A DNA stretch of 19,603 nt from Alphaproteobacteria bacterium (GTDB taxonomy: Bacteria > Pseudomonadota > Alphaproteobacteria > Rickettsiales > UBA8987): assembly GCA_003531345.1 (NCBI GenBank), contig DQGZ01000004.1, positions 1 through 19,603 on the forward strand, written 5' to 3'. Of the stretch, positions 8,269-17,032 are shown in pieces; positions within the stretch are counted from its first letter, which is position 1; each line of letters starts with the position of its first letter. Under the pieces are notes generated by a model, which made no database searches, was not told where the DNA came from, and saw only the letters and a program-made list of their open reading frames with translations. The position numbers and the translations under genes are program-made.

Positions 8269-8884
8269 TAATAGTATGTATATCGGCAATAACATTCTCA
8301 TCAAATGTAACTATCAGGTTTTCTTCACCTATGAATTCCCTAGGCAAGTGATAAGCATCACCTGAATATACTATATAATCACCTTCTTCTATATCAAGAT
8401 TAGACTGAATAACACTGCCAAAACTGAATGTATCATAAGCAGCAGGTTCTTGACCCCTTGGAGTGGTTTCTGTTTCAGTAACAGCAACTTCCTCAAGTAC
8501 ATTCATATTTTCAGAACCTATATTGCCAGCTTCCGCCCTCAGTCTTATTGCCTGTTCAATCAACTCCTCAGCTGTTGGCTGATATGGAGGTATCCAAGGA
8601 TTTACATCACTGTTAACAGGTTTAACTAAAAATGGAGCTGGTCTCTCATCTTCATCAATAGTAACAGCAACATCATTAGTGGTATATTCATCATCAATTG
8701 TTGTTCCGCAGGTTCTTATTGGTTCAGAATTTTGAGAAGAAGTGTCATCATTTGTAGAATTAAGCGTTATGATATTATTAGAAGTTTGGTTGTTGGCTGG
8801 TGAGTCAACTATATTAACAATATTAGAGCCAACTGGATTCTGGATAGGTGTGGAAATATTTCCTGATGAGCTACTTTCTCCTTG
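8237..8884 (-). other. Unique C-terminal region of the giant protein
   Basis: The last roughly 215 residues are not repeat-like. They begin with a Ser/Asn-rich linker (GESSSSGNIS onward) that holds the only cysteine (RTCGTTIDDE). A proline-containing acidic stretch follows (DEDERPAPFLVKPV, NPWIPPYQPTAEELIEQAIRLRAEAG), then a possible small beta domain (FSFGSVIQSNLDIEEGDYIVYSG onward), ending in NGEDNL. The position fits a secretion signal or an anchor, but no known motif is recognised. Confidence 0.5.
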
Positions 8885-11800
8885 ACCTAACACATTAAGG
8901 GTTAGGTTGCTATTTGTTGTGGCACCAGTTGCATCAGTAACTAATAAATTAAAGCTAAATGTTTCAGCCTCTCCATTATTAAGCATTTGCAATAAGTTTA
9001 TAGCTTGCTGAGTAAGGTAAACATAAACAAGAATACCAGTTTGACCAGCCCAACTAGTTTGCCCCATATTAACTAAATTATAATGTTGTCCTTCAAAGAA
9101 ACTAAAATTGGCAGAATTTATTTGATCAGACAAGTTGAGTGTTATTCCTGAAAGGTTTGAATCGTCAGTAATAAATAGCGGGAATATAGGTGCGCTAGAT
9201 GAAAGGGCGCTCTCCTGAATTGTAAGAATATTACTTGCAAAATTTGTTACTATAGGCGCAAGGTTTTCATCTTGTCCAACTATTTCATAATTAAATTGAA
9301 CTATAGAGCTTAATCCATTTTGCCCCACAACCTCAACTTCAAACTGCACCTGAGCAGTTTGATAATTATCTAAGTAGTTATATTGTTGAGCTAAGTAACT
9401 AGCACCTGCCTGAGTTAAAACAAGTTGCATAGTATTTCCAAAAGTTACTATGTTGTAATGCATGCCGTAAACCATACCTTGAGGCGTACTTCCATCTGAC
9501 AATGTTGACATTGTAGACTGAACATTAAATGAGAAATTCTGGCTGGCTTCTCCAACAACATTGAAATTCGCCATTACACCTTCACTTAGGCTATTTTCAA
9601 AAACAGACATTACTGAAGGCCCCTGAACTACAGGTGCGCCACCACTTCCAATAACTTCTAGGAATATATTGTGGGTAGCTTGTAAACCACCTTGATCAGT
9701 AACAGTTACTGCAAATTGAATTGTATCTGTAGTTCCTAAGTTTAAAGTAGAAGATATTTTGTTAACTCCAGCCTGTGTAAGGTTTAAAGTTAGAGTTCCA
9801 CCATTATGATTTAAGAAATAATCTATATTTGGTAGTAAATTGTTAATTATACTGCCGTTGTTAACTATGCTTACATTTGTTGCAAGCATATAATTTGGAG
9901 TTTGAGCATCACCAATTTGCATTGTTGCAATAACGCCAGCAGAAAGATTATCCTCATTAATTGTAATGTTAGAGATTCCAGAAATTGAAGGTGGAGTGTT
10001 ATTATCAACCACTACAGGCTCACCAACAATTTCAAAACGCATATTTGCATAATTAGTTGCTCCATTTGAAACTCTCAGTGTAGAGCTTAATGTTTGCCCA
10101 TCAGGAACTATATTAATAAGTTTTACTATGCCAGCTTGAGTTAGGGTTACATTATATAAGTCACCACCTAAGCTAGTAATAGAAAGCTCAGGGTTTGCCC
10201 CTGAGTTTGTAAAGCTTTGATTTAGTGCTAAACCATTAGAGCCAAAAACCATCAAGTTAAGGCTAATAGAACTTATAACATTAGAGATTCCAGCAATTGA
10301 AAACACCCCTAAATTTATAGGCTGGCTAGGATTTAAGCTGTCTATTCTTAAAGGAGCTTCGTCTATATTATCATTGTCATAGCCATCAGTGTTGGTTTCA
10401 TTTAAAACATTCCCATATAAAGCATCAGACAATAAAATTGAACTGCTTGTATTAGTTGTTCCACCTCCTGTTGTGGAGGTATTTCCATCTGCAATTTCAA
10501 ATAACATAAAGGCAGATGATGAAGGGTTGCTAACAGAGGTTACAGTTACTCTTCCTGTTAATAGCTCGCCATCATTATGGGCATCTCTTAGTTTATTTGC
10601 GCCATAGCTTGTTAATGCAACATTAAACAGACCATTTCCAACAAACTGAATAACAACTTCAGGGTTGCTACCAGCATTAGAGAAAGTTTGGTTTAAAACT
10701 TGCCCGCTAGAGTTTGTTAAGGTTAAATTAACTGAAAATAGGCTTGTTAAATAATTTCCAGCACCGATAATTGAAACACCAAATATAGCAAAATTACCGA
10801 GAGATATCATTTGCCCTGACGGCATAGCATCAACCCTTAAAGCTGATTCATCAATGTTATCATTATCATAACCTGCGGTGTTTGGTTCAGCCCCTTGATT
10901 TCCAAAAAAGGCATCAAATAATTCTATTGCAACATTATTTGTACTTGAATTTGCAATTAAAGAGAAGTTAATTAATGCAGGGCTTTGAGAAACATTTCCA
11001 GCTTCATCTACGGCATATACATTAAAAGAGATAACTTGATTGCCAGCAAGATTTTGCAAATAAGACTGTAACTCAGCTATTCTATCAGGGTTAAACCTAA
11101 TGTTCACTGATTGAGTAACATTAACATTTTGTAGAGGTATTAAATCAAAATAATCAGCTGTTAGCGTTATAACCTGACCATTATTAAGTGTAATTGAAGT
11201 ATTCAGTAATTCTATGAAAAAACTTAATGAATCACCTGATGGAATATCCAAGTCTTTAAATGTTGCTTCAGCAAACGGGTTGTTTACTCCTAAGTCGTTA
11301 GAGTTAATGGTATTGTCGTTATATCTAACAGTTAGGTATAGTGGATCAAAATTATAATCACTTGTATCTTCAAGGTCTATTTCAAACTTCATTAAGTCTG
11401 AGATTAAAGGATTGGATTGACTAGATATAACTAATTCTGCTCTGAACAGTCCTTCTAATCCAAGATCTCTTAAGGCAAGGAATCCTTGCTCAATTAAAGT
11501 TATGTTATACATATTACTAACGCCAGTTACTGGGCTGATCGTTATATGTCCGCTTGATGTACTTAAAGTAGCTATCACTACACCCGATGGGTTTTTCACC
11601 TGTATGTTAGCTATGGGGTCTGAAACATCAATTATTCTAAATTGCCCCAATGATATTGCCTGATATTGCTGAGTGGTTGTAATTCTTAAGGCTGGGTCAT
11701 CATTCACCACTATTGCATTATCATTATCATCAACTCCAACATAGCCATAATGTGCATCGTTCAAATCAATGCTAGGGTTTAAAACAGGCGGAGCTTCGTC

Positions 11801-14800
11801 ATTTCCGAGAATTACAATTTTAGTTGAGCCTTCAGCCTGTCCAGCTGAGTTAAATGCTATATAACTAACTTGTATCTCAACTCTATCGCCTAGATTTAAG
11901 GCCTGAAATGCTTGAGGGTTGAAAGTTAATAAGCCGTTAGTGGTATTTATAGTTGGATAGAATGGGTGCCCAGCCTGTATTGTTATTAGGGCTCCAGCCG
12001 AATTTCCATCAAACTGCGTAATAGTTATGCTGTTTATGGTTAAGCCTGTTAATGGAAAACCTTGAGGCGTTGTTATAGGTAGTTGGAAAGCTAATGTTCC
12101 TTCACCAGCTGTTGAGTGATTCATATCCGAATAAGAGCCTGATTGTAATTGTCCTGATGTTGGATCATTATCAATATCATCTTCATCATCTACTAGTGTT
12201 ACATTATTTTGTATAACTGGTATATTTGTGGTTGGGCTTGCACTTCCTTGGAATGTTATTACTAAATCTTTATGTGCAGTTGCACCAAAATTATCCGTTA
12301 CTGTAACTCTTATTGTAACTGGTTGGTTTCCTACTAAAGCCTGAACTTTAGCTAAAAACTCAGGTAGGTTTTTCAGATATAACTCCACAGTTGCATATTG
12401 TGGTGCATCTGGACTGTAACCTATAGTGATGTTTAAATCATCTTGTTCTAGCTGAATAGCTTGCCCACCAACTAATATCTGAAAACTTGCTGCTAAGCTA
12501 TCAGGCGTTGCATCTAGAATATCAATATCACTAAATGTTATAGTTGCTATTCTCTGCTCAGAGCTATTATTGTTTAGGTTATGCTCTATTGTTGCTTCAG
12601 TAACTACAAATGTAGAAGATCCGTGAACTTCAGGGGCGTTATTTACATCACCAGTTGGTGTATCGGAGAAGTTAATATGGAAATTCATTTCTTCCAATAT
12701 ATCAGCTGGGTTATTTGCAAGGGATATTTCTAGCTTCGCTGTATATCTTCCGTCTAAAAGTAGATTATTTAGTTGATTTGCTCCATTTGAGGTAATTGCA
12801 ATGTTATAAGTACTAGCATTAATATGGTAGTTTGAAAGGTTTATACCGCCCGTATTATTGCTAAGTATAGTTACTGCGTTTCCATTAGCATCAGTAATAA
12901 TTAAATTTACTAAAAGCTGGCTATTAGGGTTTGTTAATCCAGTTATAGTAAATAAACCTAAAGTAATAGGACCAGACTGAACATCATATGGTATTTGCAG
13001 TGCGGGGTCATCATTTGCAAGTACTCCTTCGTCCTCCCCCTCTTCAAAATCATCGTGATAACTATCTCCCCCATCAAATCCATAAAATGCCGCATCCAAA
13101 TCAACTATTATTTGGCTGGTTGGTGGTGTAATAATTCCATTAAAGTTAATTTGTACAAAGCCATTTGTTGAAGACCATAACATTCCATCACTTGCTCTTA
13201 TTTGAAATGTTGCAGAAAATGCTCCATCATATGAGTTTATAGCATCTTTAAACGCTTGAACGAATTGATCTTTTAAGAAAAGTTTTGAAACGGTTGAATT
13301 ATCGTCAAATAGTGAGTGTTCTCTAAATTCAAACCAAGCTGGGTTAAGCACAACACCACTATTGCCAGTATTTATTGATACTATTTCAAAGGTAAGTGGA
13401 ATATCATTATCACCATCGCCTGATGGATCAATGAAGGTTATATCAAACAAATAACTATTAGGTCCTTGAATATTTGGAATTTCGTTAGCCTCTATAACAG
13501 TTCCATAACCATTTCCACCATTCAAGCTCCAAGAATCATAAGTAGGGGCTTGGTTTACAGGAGGGTTATCATCTGCAACACCCGTAACATTCAAAATAAA
13601 CTCTCTTGTTGCTGTTAATCCTCCCTCATCTCCTGCAGTTAAAGTAAATTTAATACTTGCTGATTCACCCAGTGTTAATTGTTGCCTTAGATAATCTACC
13701 CCTGCCTGATTTAATGTAATTGTATAATATAAATCACTTGAATTTGCGACATGCCCAGATAAAATAGTATAATGATCTCCGAAAATTAGGCTTAAATTTT
13801 GCCCTTGATCATTAATATCAACAGTTAATGATAAACTACTTAGATCTAGAGGTACATCATCTGATATTCTAAAATGTGCTATCAGCGTTGGTGCCACTAA
13901 TTGCGTTTCATTAATATTTGCTGCATGAGCTATATCTGAAATTGGAATTTCATTGTAACCACTCCAAACGAAATTTATAACTGGGGCTTGGTTTACTCCA
14001 TTGATAATATAAATAAAATTAGTTGTTGCTGTTAAGCCACCTGCATCGGTAACTGTTAAATTGAAACTAATTTCTGCACTCTCTCCCTCTGTTAATTCTG
14101 ACCTTAAATAATTTACCCCAGCTTGGGTTAAACTTATTATATAAAATATATTTCCATTAATATCTTGTTGAGGCTGAGCCAAATAGTGAGTTCCTAATAT
14201 CAAATTAGTTACTCCATCTATATCTGTTGTAAGTTGAAATGTATTTGGATTGCTTGTATCCAACATCTGATCATCGGTTACACTAAACCTTGCAATAACT
14301 TGATTTGCCTGAAGGTTGTTTTCATTAACAGTAGCAGAGTAAATCCCATTTGCTGATAACTGCTCATTATAATCACTTGAATCAAATGTTATCACCGGTG
14401 CTTCATTTCCACCAATAATTGTAATCACTCTTGTTAAACTATCTGAAGCTCCATAAGCGTCAGTATATCCTACTGTAAAACTAATGACACCTGTTTGTCC
14501 AAATTGTAAAGAATCCTGAATTAGGTCTATGCCATCCTGTGTTAAGAAAAACCTAACTTGTTGTTGGCTATTATTTGCTGAATCTGGAATTTCTAATATA
14601 TAATGAGTGTAATTTATCAGGGCAATAGGACTATTTGGGTTTCCTGCGATTACAAGTGAAATTGAAGTATTGATATTTTGATTATATAAATTTCCTACCG
14701 TAATTTCTTGATCATCAGATACATTAAATGTTATGACTGGTAAATTAGTATTAAGTGTGTTCTCATTAACTGAACCAATAGAACTATCATATGTTACATC

Positions 14801-16873
14801 AGGGGCTTGGTTTTCTCCAGTGATAGTCAGGGTGAAGGTTCTGCTTACGGAAAACTCTTCATCTTCTACTCTTAACTCAAAAATAATTTGTGCGCTTTGA
14901 TTAGGTGAGTTTAATAAAGATTGTATGTAGAGTACGCCATCTCCAGTTAAAAATATCTGATAATCAATATTTCCATTTATATAAGTAGCTTGTTGTATTG
15001 AATAATGGTTAGCTGACAAAGGAATGCCACCAGATATAGATAGGCTTATGTTGTTTTCAGTTATTTGAGAGTCATCTGATATTGTAAATCTTGCTACAGG
15101 TTCAGTTGATGGTAAGTCGCTTTTAATAACAGTTGCTTCATAATTTCCATCACCATTTGAGTCAGTTTCGTTGTAAGCACTTGAAACAAAATTTATAACT
15201 GGTGCTTGGTTTACGCCAGTAATACTGATTATATGAGACGATGTAATTGTATGTCCGTCTGCGTCAGTATATCTAACTGGAAATGCAATAGTACCTATTT
15301 GACCTGCTTGTAGCTCCTGCTGGATTCTATCTATTGCACCTTGACTAAGATTGAATATTACTAAAACTGTGCCATCTCCAACAGGGCTTATATTAAAACT
15401 AAAATCTCCTTGGCTCCAACTTAAACTAAAACCACTACTAAAACCCGTTATTAAGGGCGCTAATTCTCCATTGAGATATAAATTTGTTAAATTACTGCCG
15501 AAACTTTGTAATATAGGCTGATTGTCGGAAACAGAATATACTGAAAAAGGCGAGTTAAATGCTAACTGATTTTCAAAAATGTTATCATTACTATAATTCG
15601 CTAAAAATTCTATCACAGGTTGACCAGTTGGCTGGCCAAAAGTAATATTAATATTTTGGTATACGCTAGAAGCACCATCATCTATCCTGATTGTAAATGT
15701 AAAATCCTCTAAAGCAGAAAGGCTATTAACTGAAGCAATTAATTGATTTATATATTGTGGCCTGATAAGTATTTCAGCAATAGTAATTTCTGGATTACTA
15801 GTATCTAACCTTGTTACTACTTCAAACCATTCTGGGTTTATAGTATCATAATTTTGAGACTGAATATCAGTTAAAGTAAAGCTTAAAACTGTGTTCTCAT
15901 CATTATCATTTAAGGGGTCGGAATATCTTATTGTTAAAAGAGGCTCATCTTGCCCTAAGATTTGTATGTCAGCAGCATCAAGCCCGTTAACCTCTAAAGC
16001 AGTTATATCATAACTTACCAAGGTTGGGTCTTGATTGGTTACTATTGAACCATTTCCAACAAAATTTACAGTAATGTTTGCTGAGGTTTGCAAGCCATTT
16101 CCGTCTTGGGCTTGGAAGGTGAAAACAATATTAAAATTTCCGTTAAATGAATTTATAGCATTTTGTAGGTTATTCATATAGTCGGGAATAATCGCTAAAT
16201 ATACTGTAGTTACATTTGGACTATTAGTATAAGGCACTACCTGAAACCAGCTGATATCTATGTTAGGGTTAGATGATTGTAGGCCAGCTAAACTTATGTC
16301 TAGAGCTCCATCATCGTCACCATCTAACCAAATATCAGAAAAGCTTACTGACATTAAATTATTTGTCCCATTACTTCCGCTTTGTAATGCCTCTAAATCA
16401 TCTGAACTAATATAGTCATTTCCATCAGAAAGGGCATGCTGAGATATTTGGTAACCATAAAACTCAGGTGCATATCCATTTCCAAAAGTTAAAGCTATAT
16501 TCTGAGGGAATGATTGCTCTAAAGTAACTGGGTCGAAAGCGACGATTTGAAAAGTAAGTTGGAAATTTCCATTAGTTAGATTAATTATATCAGCTAAGTC
16601 ATTTATATATTCTGGCCTTACCCTTAAAAATGCAACACTTTCATTTCCAGATTGAGAAATTGAGCTAAACTCAAACCAATAAACAGGTATTGACATATTC
16701 TGAACGCTCGAAGTTACTTGAACTATGGAGAATCCAAGAGGCCCTGTTGCATCATCATCTCCGAATATAACGCTCATAAATGACTGATGACCATAATCTA
16801 AAATCTCCCGCGCTTTTATACCACCTTGAACAAAATCAGGATAGTTAGTACCTATAAAATATGGTTGAGACAT
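8237..16873 (-). CDS. Giant modular beta-sandwich repeat protein (cadherin/VCBS/Ig-like), putative adhesin
   Basis: This is a 2,878-residue protein rich in Asn, Ser, Thr, Asp and Gly and poor in Lys. I see only one cysteine (about residue 2722). About 19 modules of roughly 125-150 residues fill residues 1-2663. In order, with rough residues: A1-A3 (1-416), B0-B4 (417-1100), A4 (1107-1250), C1 (1254-1402), A5 (1407-1547), VCBS-like (1547-1700), C2 (1700-1837), A6 (1837-1975), C3 (1980-2131), C4 (2142-2285), B5-B7 (2290-2663). A unique tail of about 215 residues follows. Acidic DxDxD-type strings (WLDGDDDGALD, DSNGDGN, DPSGDGDND) suggest calcium binding at linkers. There is no Sec signal, membrane segment, LPXTG or GGxGxDxxx array. 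Secretion by a type I-like route is the best guess but no transporter gene is nearby. The ATG at 16873 was preferred to a TTG at 16885 because GGGG lies just upstream of it. Confidence 0.85.
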   Translation of the reverse strand: MSQPYFIGTNYPDFVQGGIKAREILDYGHQSFMSVIFGDDDATGPLGFSIVQVTSSVQNMSIPVYWFEFSSISQSGNESVAFLRVRPEYINDLADIINLTNGNFQLTFQIVAFDPVTLEQSFPQNIALTFGNGYAPEFYGYQISQHALSDGNDYISSDDLEALQSGSNGTNNLMSVSFSDIWLDGDDDGALDISLAGLQSSNPNIDISWFQVVPYTNSPNVTTVYLAIIPDYMNNLQNAINSFNGNFNIVFTFQAQDGNGLQTSANITVNFVGNGSIVTNQDPTLVSYDITALEVNGLDAADIQILGQDEPLLTIRYSDPLNDNDENTVLSFTLTDIQSQNYDTINPEWFEVVTRLDTSNPEITIAEILIRPQYINQLIASVNSLSALEDFTFTIRIDDGASSVYQNINITFGQPTGQPVIEFLANYSNDNIFENQLAFNSPFSVYSVSDNQPILQSFGSNLTNLYLNGELAPLITGFSSGFSLSWSQGDFSFNISPVGDGTVLVIFNLSQGAIDRIQQELQAGQIGTIAFPVRYTDADGHTITSSHIISITGVNQAPVINFVSSAYNETDSNGDGNYEATVIKSDLPSTEPVARFTISDDSQITENNISLSISGGIPLSANHYSIQQATYINGNIDYQIFLTGDGVLYIQSLLNSPNQSAQIIFELRVEDEEFSVSRTFTLTITGENQAPDVTYDSSIGSVNENTLNTNLPVITFNVSDDQEITVGNLYNQNINTSISLVIAGNPNSPIALINYTHYILEIPDSANNSQQQVRFFLTQDGIDLIQDSLQFGQTGVISFTVGYTDAYGASDSLTRVITIIGGNEAPVITFDSSDYNEQLSANGIYSATVNENNLQANQVIARFSVTDDQMLDTSNPNTFQLTTDIDGVTNLILGTHYLAQPQQDINGNIFYIISLTQAGVNYLRSELTEGESAEISFNLTVTDAGGLTATTNFIYIINGVNQAPVINFVWSGYNEIPISDIAHAANINETQLVAPTLIAHFRISDDVPLDLSSLSLTVDINDQGQNLSLIFGDHYTILSGHVANSSDLYYTITLNQAGVDYLRQQLTLGESASIKFTLTAGDEGGLTATREFILNVTGVADDNPPVNQAPTYDSWSLNGGNGYGTVIEANEIPNIQGPNSYLFDITFIDPSGDGDNDIPLTFEIVSINTGNSGVVLNPAWFEFREHSLFDDNSTVSKLFLKDQFVQAFKDAINSYDGAFSATFQIRASDGMLWSSTNGFVQINFNGIITPPTSQIIVDLDAAFYGFDGGDSYHDDFEEGEDEGVLANDDPALQIPYDVQSGPITLGLFTITGLTNPNSQLLVNLIITDANGNAVTILSNNTGGINLSNYHINASTYNIAITSNGANQLNNLLLDGRYTAKLEISLANNPADILEEMNFHINFSDTPTGDVNNAPEVHGSSTFVVTEATIEHNLNNNSSEQRIATITFSDIDILDATPDSLAASFQILVGGQAIQLEQDDLNITIGYSPDAPQYATVELYLKNLPEFLAKVQALVGNQPVTIRVTVTDNFGATAHKDLVITFQGSASPTTNIPVIQNNVTLVDDEDDIDNDPTSGQLQSGSYSDMNHSTAGEGTLAFQLPITTPQGFPLTGLTINSITITQFDGNSAGALITIQAGHPFYPTINTTNGLLTFNPQAFQALNLGDRVEIQVSYIAFNSAGQAEGSTKIVILGNDEAPPVLNPSIDLNDAHYGYVGVDDNDNAIVVNDDPALRITTTQQYQAISLGQFRIIDVSDPIANIQVKNPSGVVIATLSTSSGHITISPVTGVSNMYNITLIEQGFLALRDLGLEGLFRAELVISSQSNPLISDLMKFEIDLEDTSDYNFDPLYLTVRYNDNTINSNDLGVNNPFAEATFKDLDIPSGDSLSFFIELLNTSITLNNGQVITLTADYFDLIPLQNVNVTQSVNIRFNPDRIAELQSYLQNLAGNQVISFNVYAVDEAGNVSQSPALINFSLIANSSTNNVAIELFDAFFGNQGAEPNTAGYDNDNIDESALRVDAMPSGQMISLGNFAIFGVSIIGAGNYLTSLFSVNLTLTNSSGQVLNQTFSNAGSNPEVVIQFVGNGLFNVALTSYGANKLRDAHNDGELLTGRVTVTSVSNPSSSAFMLFEIADGNTSTTGGGTTNTSSSILLSDALYGNVLNETNTDGYDNDNIDEAPLRIDSLNPSQPINLGVFSIAGISNVISSISLNLMVFGSNGLALNQSFTNSGANPELSITSLGGDLYNVTLTQAGIVKLINIVPDGQTLSSTLRVSNGATNYANMRFEIVGEPVVVDNNTPPSISGISNITINEDNLSAGVIATMQIGDAQTPNYMLATNVSIVNNGSIINNLLPNIDYFLNHNGGTLTLNLTQAGVNKISSTLNLGTTDTIQFAVTVTDQGGLQATHNIFLEVIGSGGAPVVQGPSVMSVFENSLSEGVMANFNVVGEASQNFSFNVQSTMSTLSDGSTPQGMVYGMHYNIVTFGNTMQLVLTQAGASYLAQQYNYLDNYQTAQVQFEVEVVGQNGLSSIVQFNYEIVGQDENLAPIVTNFASNILTIQESALSSSAPIFPLFITDDSNLSGITLNLSDQINSANFSFFEGQHYNLVNMGQTSWAGQTGILVYVYLTQQAINLLQMLNNGEAETFSFNLLVTDATGATTNSNLTLNVLGQGESSSSGNISTPIQNPVGSNIVNIVDSPANNQTSNNIITLNSTNDDTSSQNSEPIRTCGTTIDDEYTTNDVAVTIDEDERPAPFLVKPVNSDVNPWIPPYQPTAEELIEQAIRLRAEAGNIGSENMNVLEEVAVTETETTPRGQEPAAYDTFSFGSVIQSNLDIEEGDYIVYSGDAYHLPREFIGEENLIVTFDENVIADIHTINDRNNGEDNL
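8885..10005 (-). repeat. Modules B5-B7: C-terminal cadherin-like repeats
   Basis: Three diverged B-type repeats of about 125 residues carry INEDNLSAGVIA, SVFENSLSEGVMA and IQESALSSSAPI at the equivalent position, followed by a LTQAGVNKISS or LTQAGASYLAQ-type motif. The GxxENxL/NEDNL start resembles cadherin-like tandem-95 repeats. They precede the low-complexity linker and the unique tail. Confidence 0.65.
10020..10936 (-). repeat. Modules C3-C4: adjacent copies of the 'YDNDNIDE' module family
   Basis: Two neighbouring repeats of about 145-150 residues share a LSDALYG/LFDAFFG opening and a linker containing GYDNDNIDE followed by LRxD. Then both have an IxLGxFxIxGxS strand and LNQSFTNSGANPELSI/LNQTFSNAGSNPEVVI. 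The C-terminal half reads FNVALTSYGANKLRD in C3 and YNVTLTQAGIVKLIN in C4. They are the most alike pair in the protein, indicating a fairly recent duplication. Two more distant members, C1 (about 1254-1402) and C2 (about 1700-1837), have NDDPAL in the linker instead. I do not recognise this family by name. Confidence 0.65.
11774..12235 (-). repeat. VCBS-like module
   Basis: About residues 1547-1700 show the VCBS layout: an acidic opening VDDEDDIDND, then GTLAFQLP, NGLLTFNPQAFQALNLGDRVEIQVSY, and a GNDEAP end. VCBS modules are common in large secreted adhesins of Gram-negative bacteria. Only one clear copy is present here. Confidence 0.55.
13574..15625 (-). repeat. Modules B0-B4: 'NQAP' cadherin-like repeat family
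   Basis: Five tandem repeats of about 134-140 residues begin at roughly residues 417, 554, 688, 823 and 961. The plan is: NQAPVINFxSSxYNE at the start (TGQP in B0, NEAP in B3), ARFxISDD in the first third, and GxHYxI in the middle. Then comes a LTQAGVxYLRxxLxxGExAxISF motif and finally TDAGGLTATxxFxxxIxGVNQAP. This matches the general cadherin-like/tandem-95 pattern of bacterial surface proteins. Three shorter relatives (B5-B7) lie near the C-terminus. Confidence 0.75.
15626..16873 (-). repeat. Modules A1-A3: N-terminal 'WFE' repeat family
   Basis: Three consecutive protein repeats of about 135-145 residues share a plan. They open with a FxD-xxxDxDD strand region, followed by a WFE/WFQ-V motif (VYWFEFSS, ISWFQVVP, PEWFEVVT). 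Next comes an LxIxPxYxNxLxxAINS motif (RPEYINDLADIIN, IPDYMNNLQNAINSFNG, RPQYINQLIASVNS), and they close with FTFxxxAxDG. Diverged members occur later at about residues 1107-1250 (PAWFEFRE), 1407-1547 and 1837-1975. The protein starts directly in such a module, leaving no room for a leader. Confidence 0.7.
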
Positions 16874-16892
16874 AAAACCCCACAAAAATTAA

Positions 16893-16907
16893 TTAACAAC
16901 AGGTTAA
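16893..16907 (-). promoter_or_regulatory. Putative CtrA box 2 (downstream of the -10)
   Basis: TTAACAACAGGTTAA is a second TTAA-N7-TTAA match, 31 bp from the first box. It lies across the expected transcription start of the giant gene, so occupancy here could repress while box 1 activates. It shares the CAACAGGTTAA/AAAAGGTTAA half-site with the first box. Confidence 0.4.
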
Positions 16908-16912
16908 TTATA
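16907..16912 (-). promoter_or_regulatory. Consensus -10 box for the giant gene
   Basis: On the minus strand this reads TATAAT, preceded by TA, and lies 33 bp upstream of the ATG at 16873. No TTGACA-like -35 exists at 16-18 bp. That position is instead occupied by the TTAA-N7-TTAA box at 16924-16939, the usual layout of activator-dependent CtrA promoters. Confidence 0.5.
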
Positions 16913-16923
16913 TAGGCAAAAGG

Positions 16924-16939
16924 TTAATAAAAGGTTAAC
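16924..16939 (-). promoter_or_regulatory. Putative CtrA box 1 (at -35 of the giant gene promoter)
   Basis: TTAATAAAAGGTTAAC contains TTAA, exactly seven bases, and TTAAC. Read on the minus strand it also fits TTAA-N7-TTAAC (TTAA, CCTTTTA, TTAAC). This is the recognition pattern of CtrA, the response regulator of alphaproteobacterial cell-cycle and surface-structure genes. It overlaps the expected -35 of the TATAAT at 16907-16912. The match is seen; binding is inferred. Confidence 0.5.
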
Positions 16940-17032
16940 GAATGTTGATTTTTAAACGTTTCTTTAAAACTGTGACCTTACTGCAAAAACAACACTAACC
17001 ATTTGATAAAATTTGATTTTTATTAGGCTTAT

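Noticed and set aside
10389..10607. A 72-codon plus-strand frame inside the giant gene
   Set aside because: Opposite a continuous repeat-coding region; composition mirrors the antisense of C3/C4.
8237..16873. RTX toxin/adhesin with GGxGxDxxx repeats
   Set aside because: No nonapeptide array was found; the acidic strings are single linker-like sites between modules.
16874..16885. TTG start four codons upstream for the giant protein
   Set aside because: The ATG at 16873 has GGGG at a good distance, while the TTG would place that G-run inside the coding sequence.
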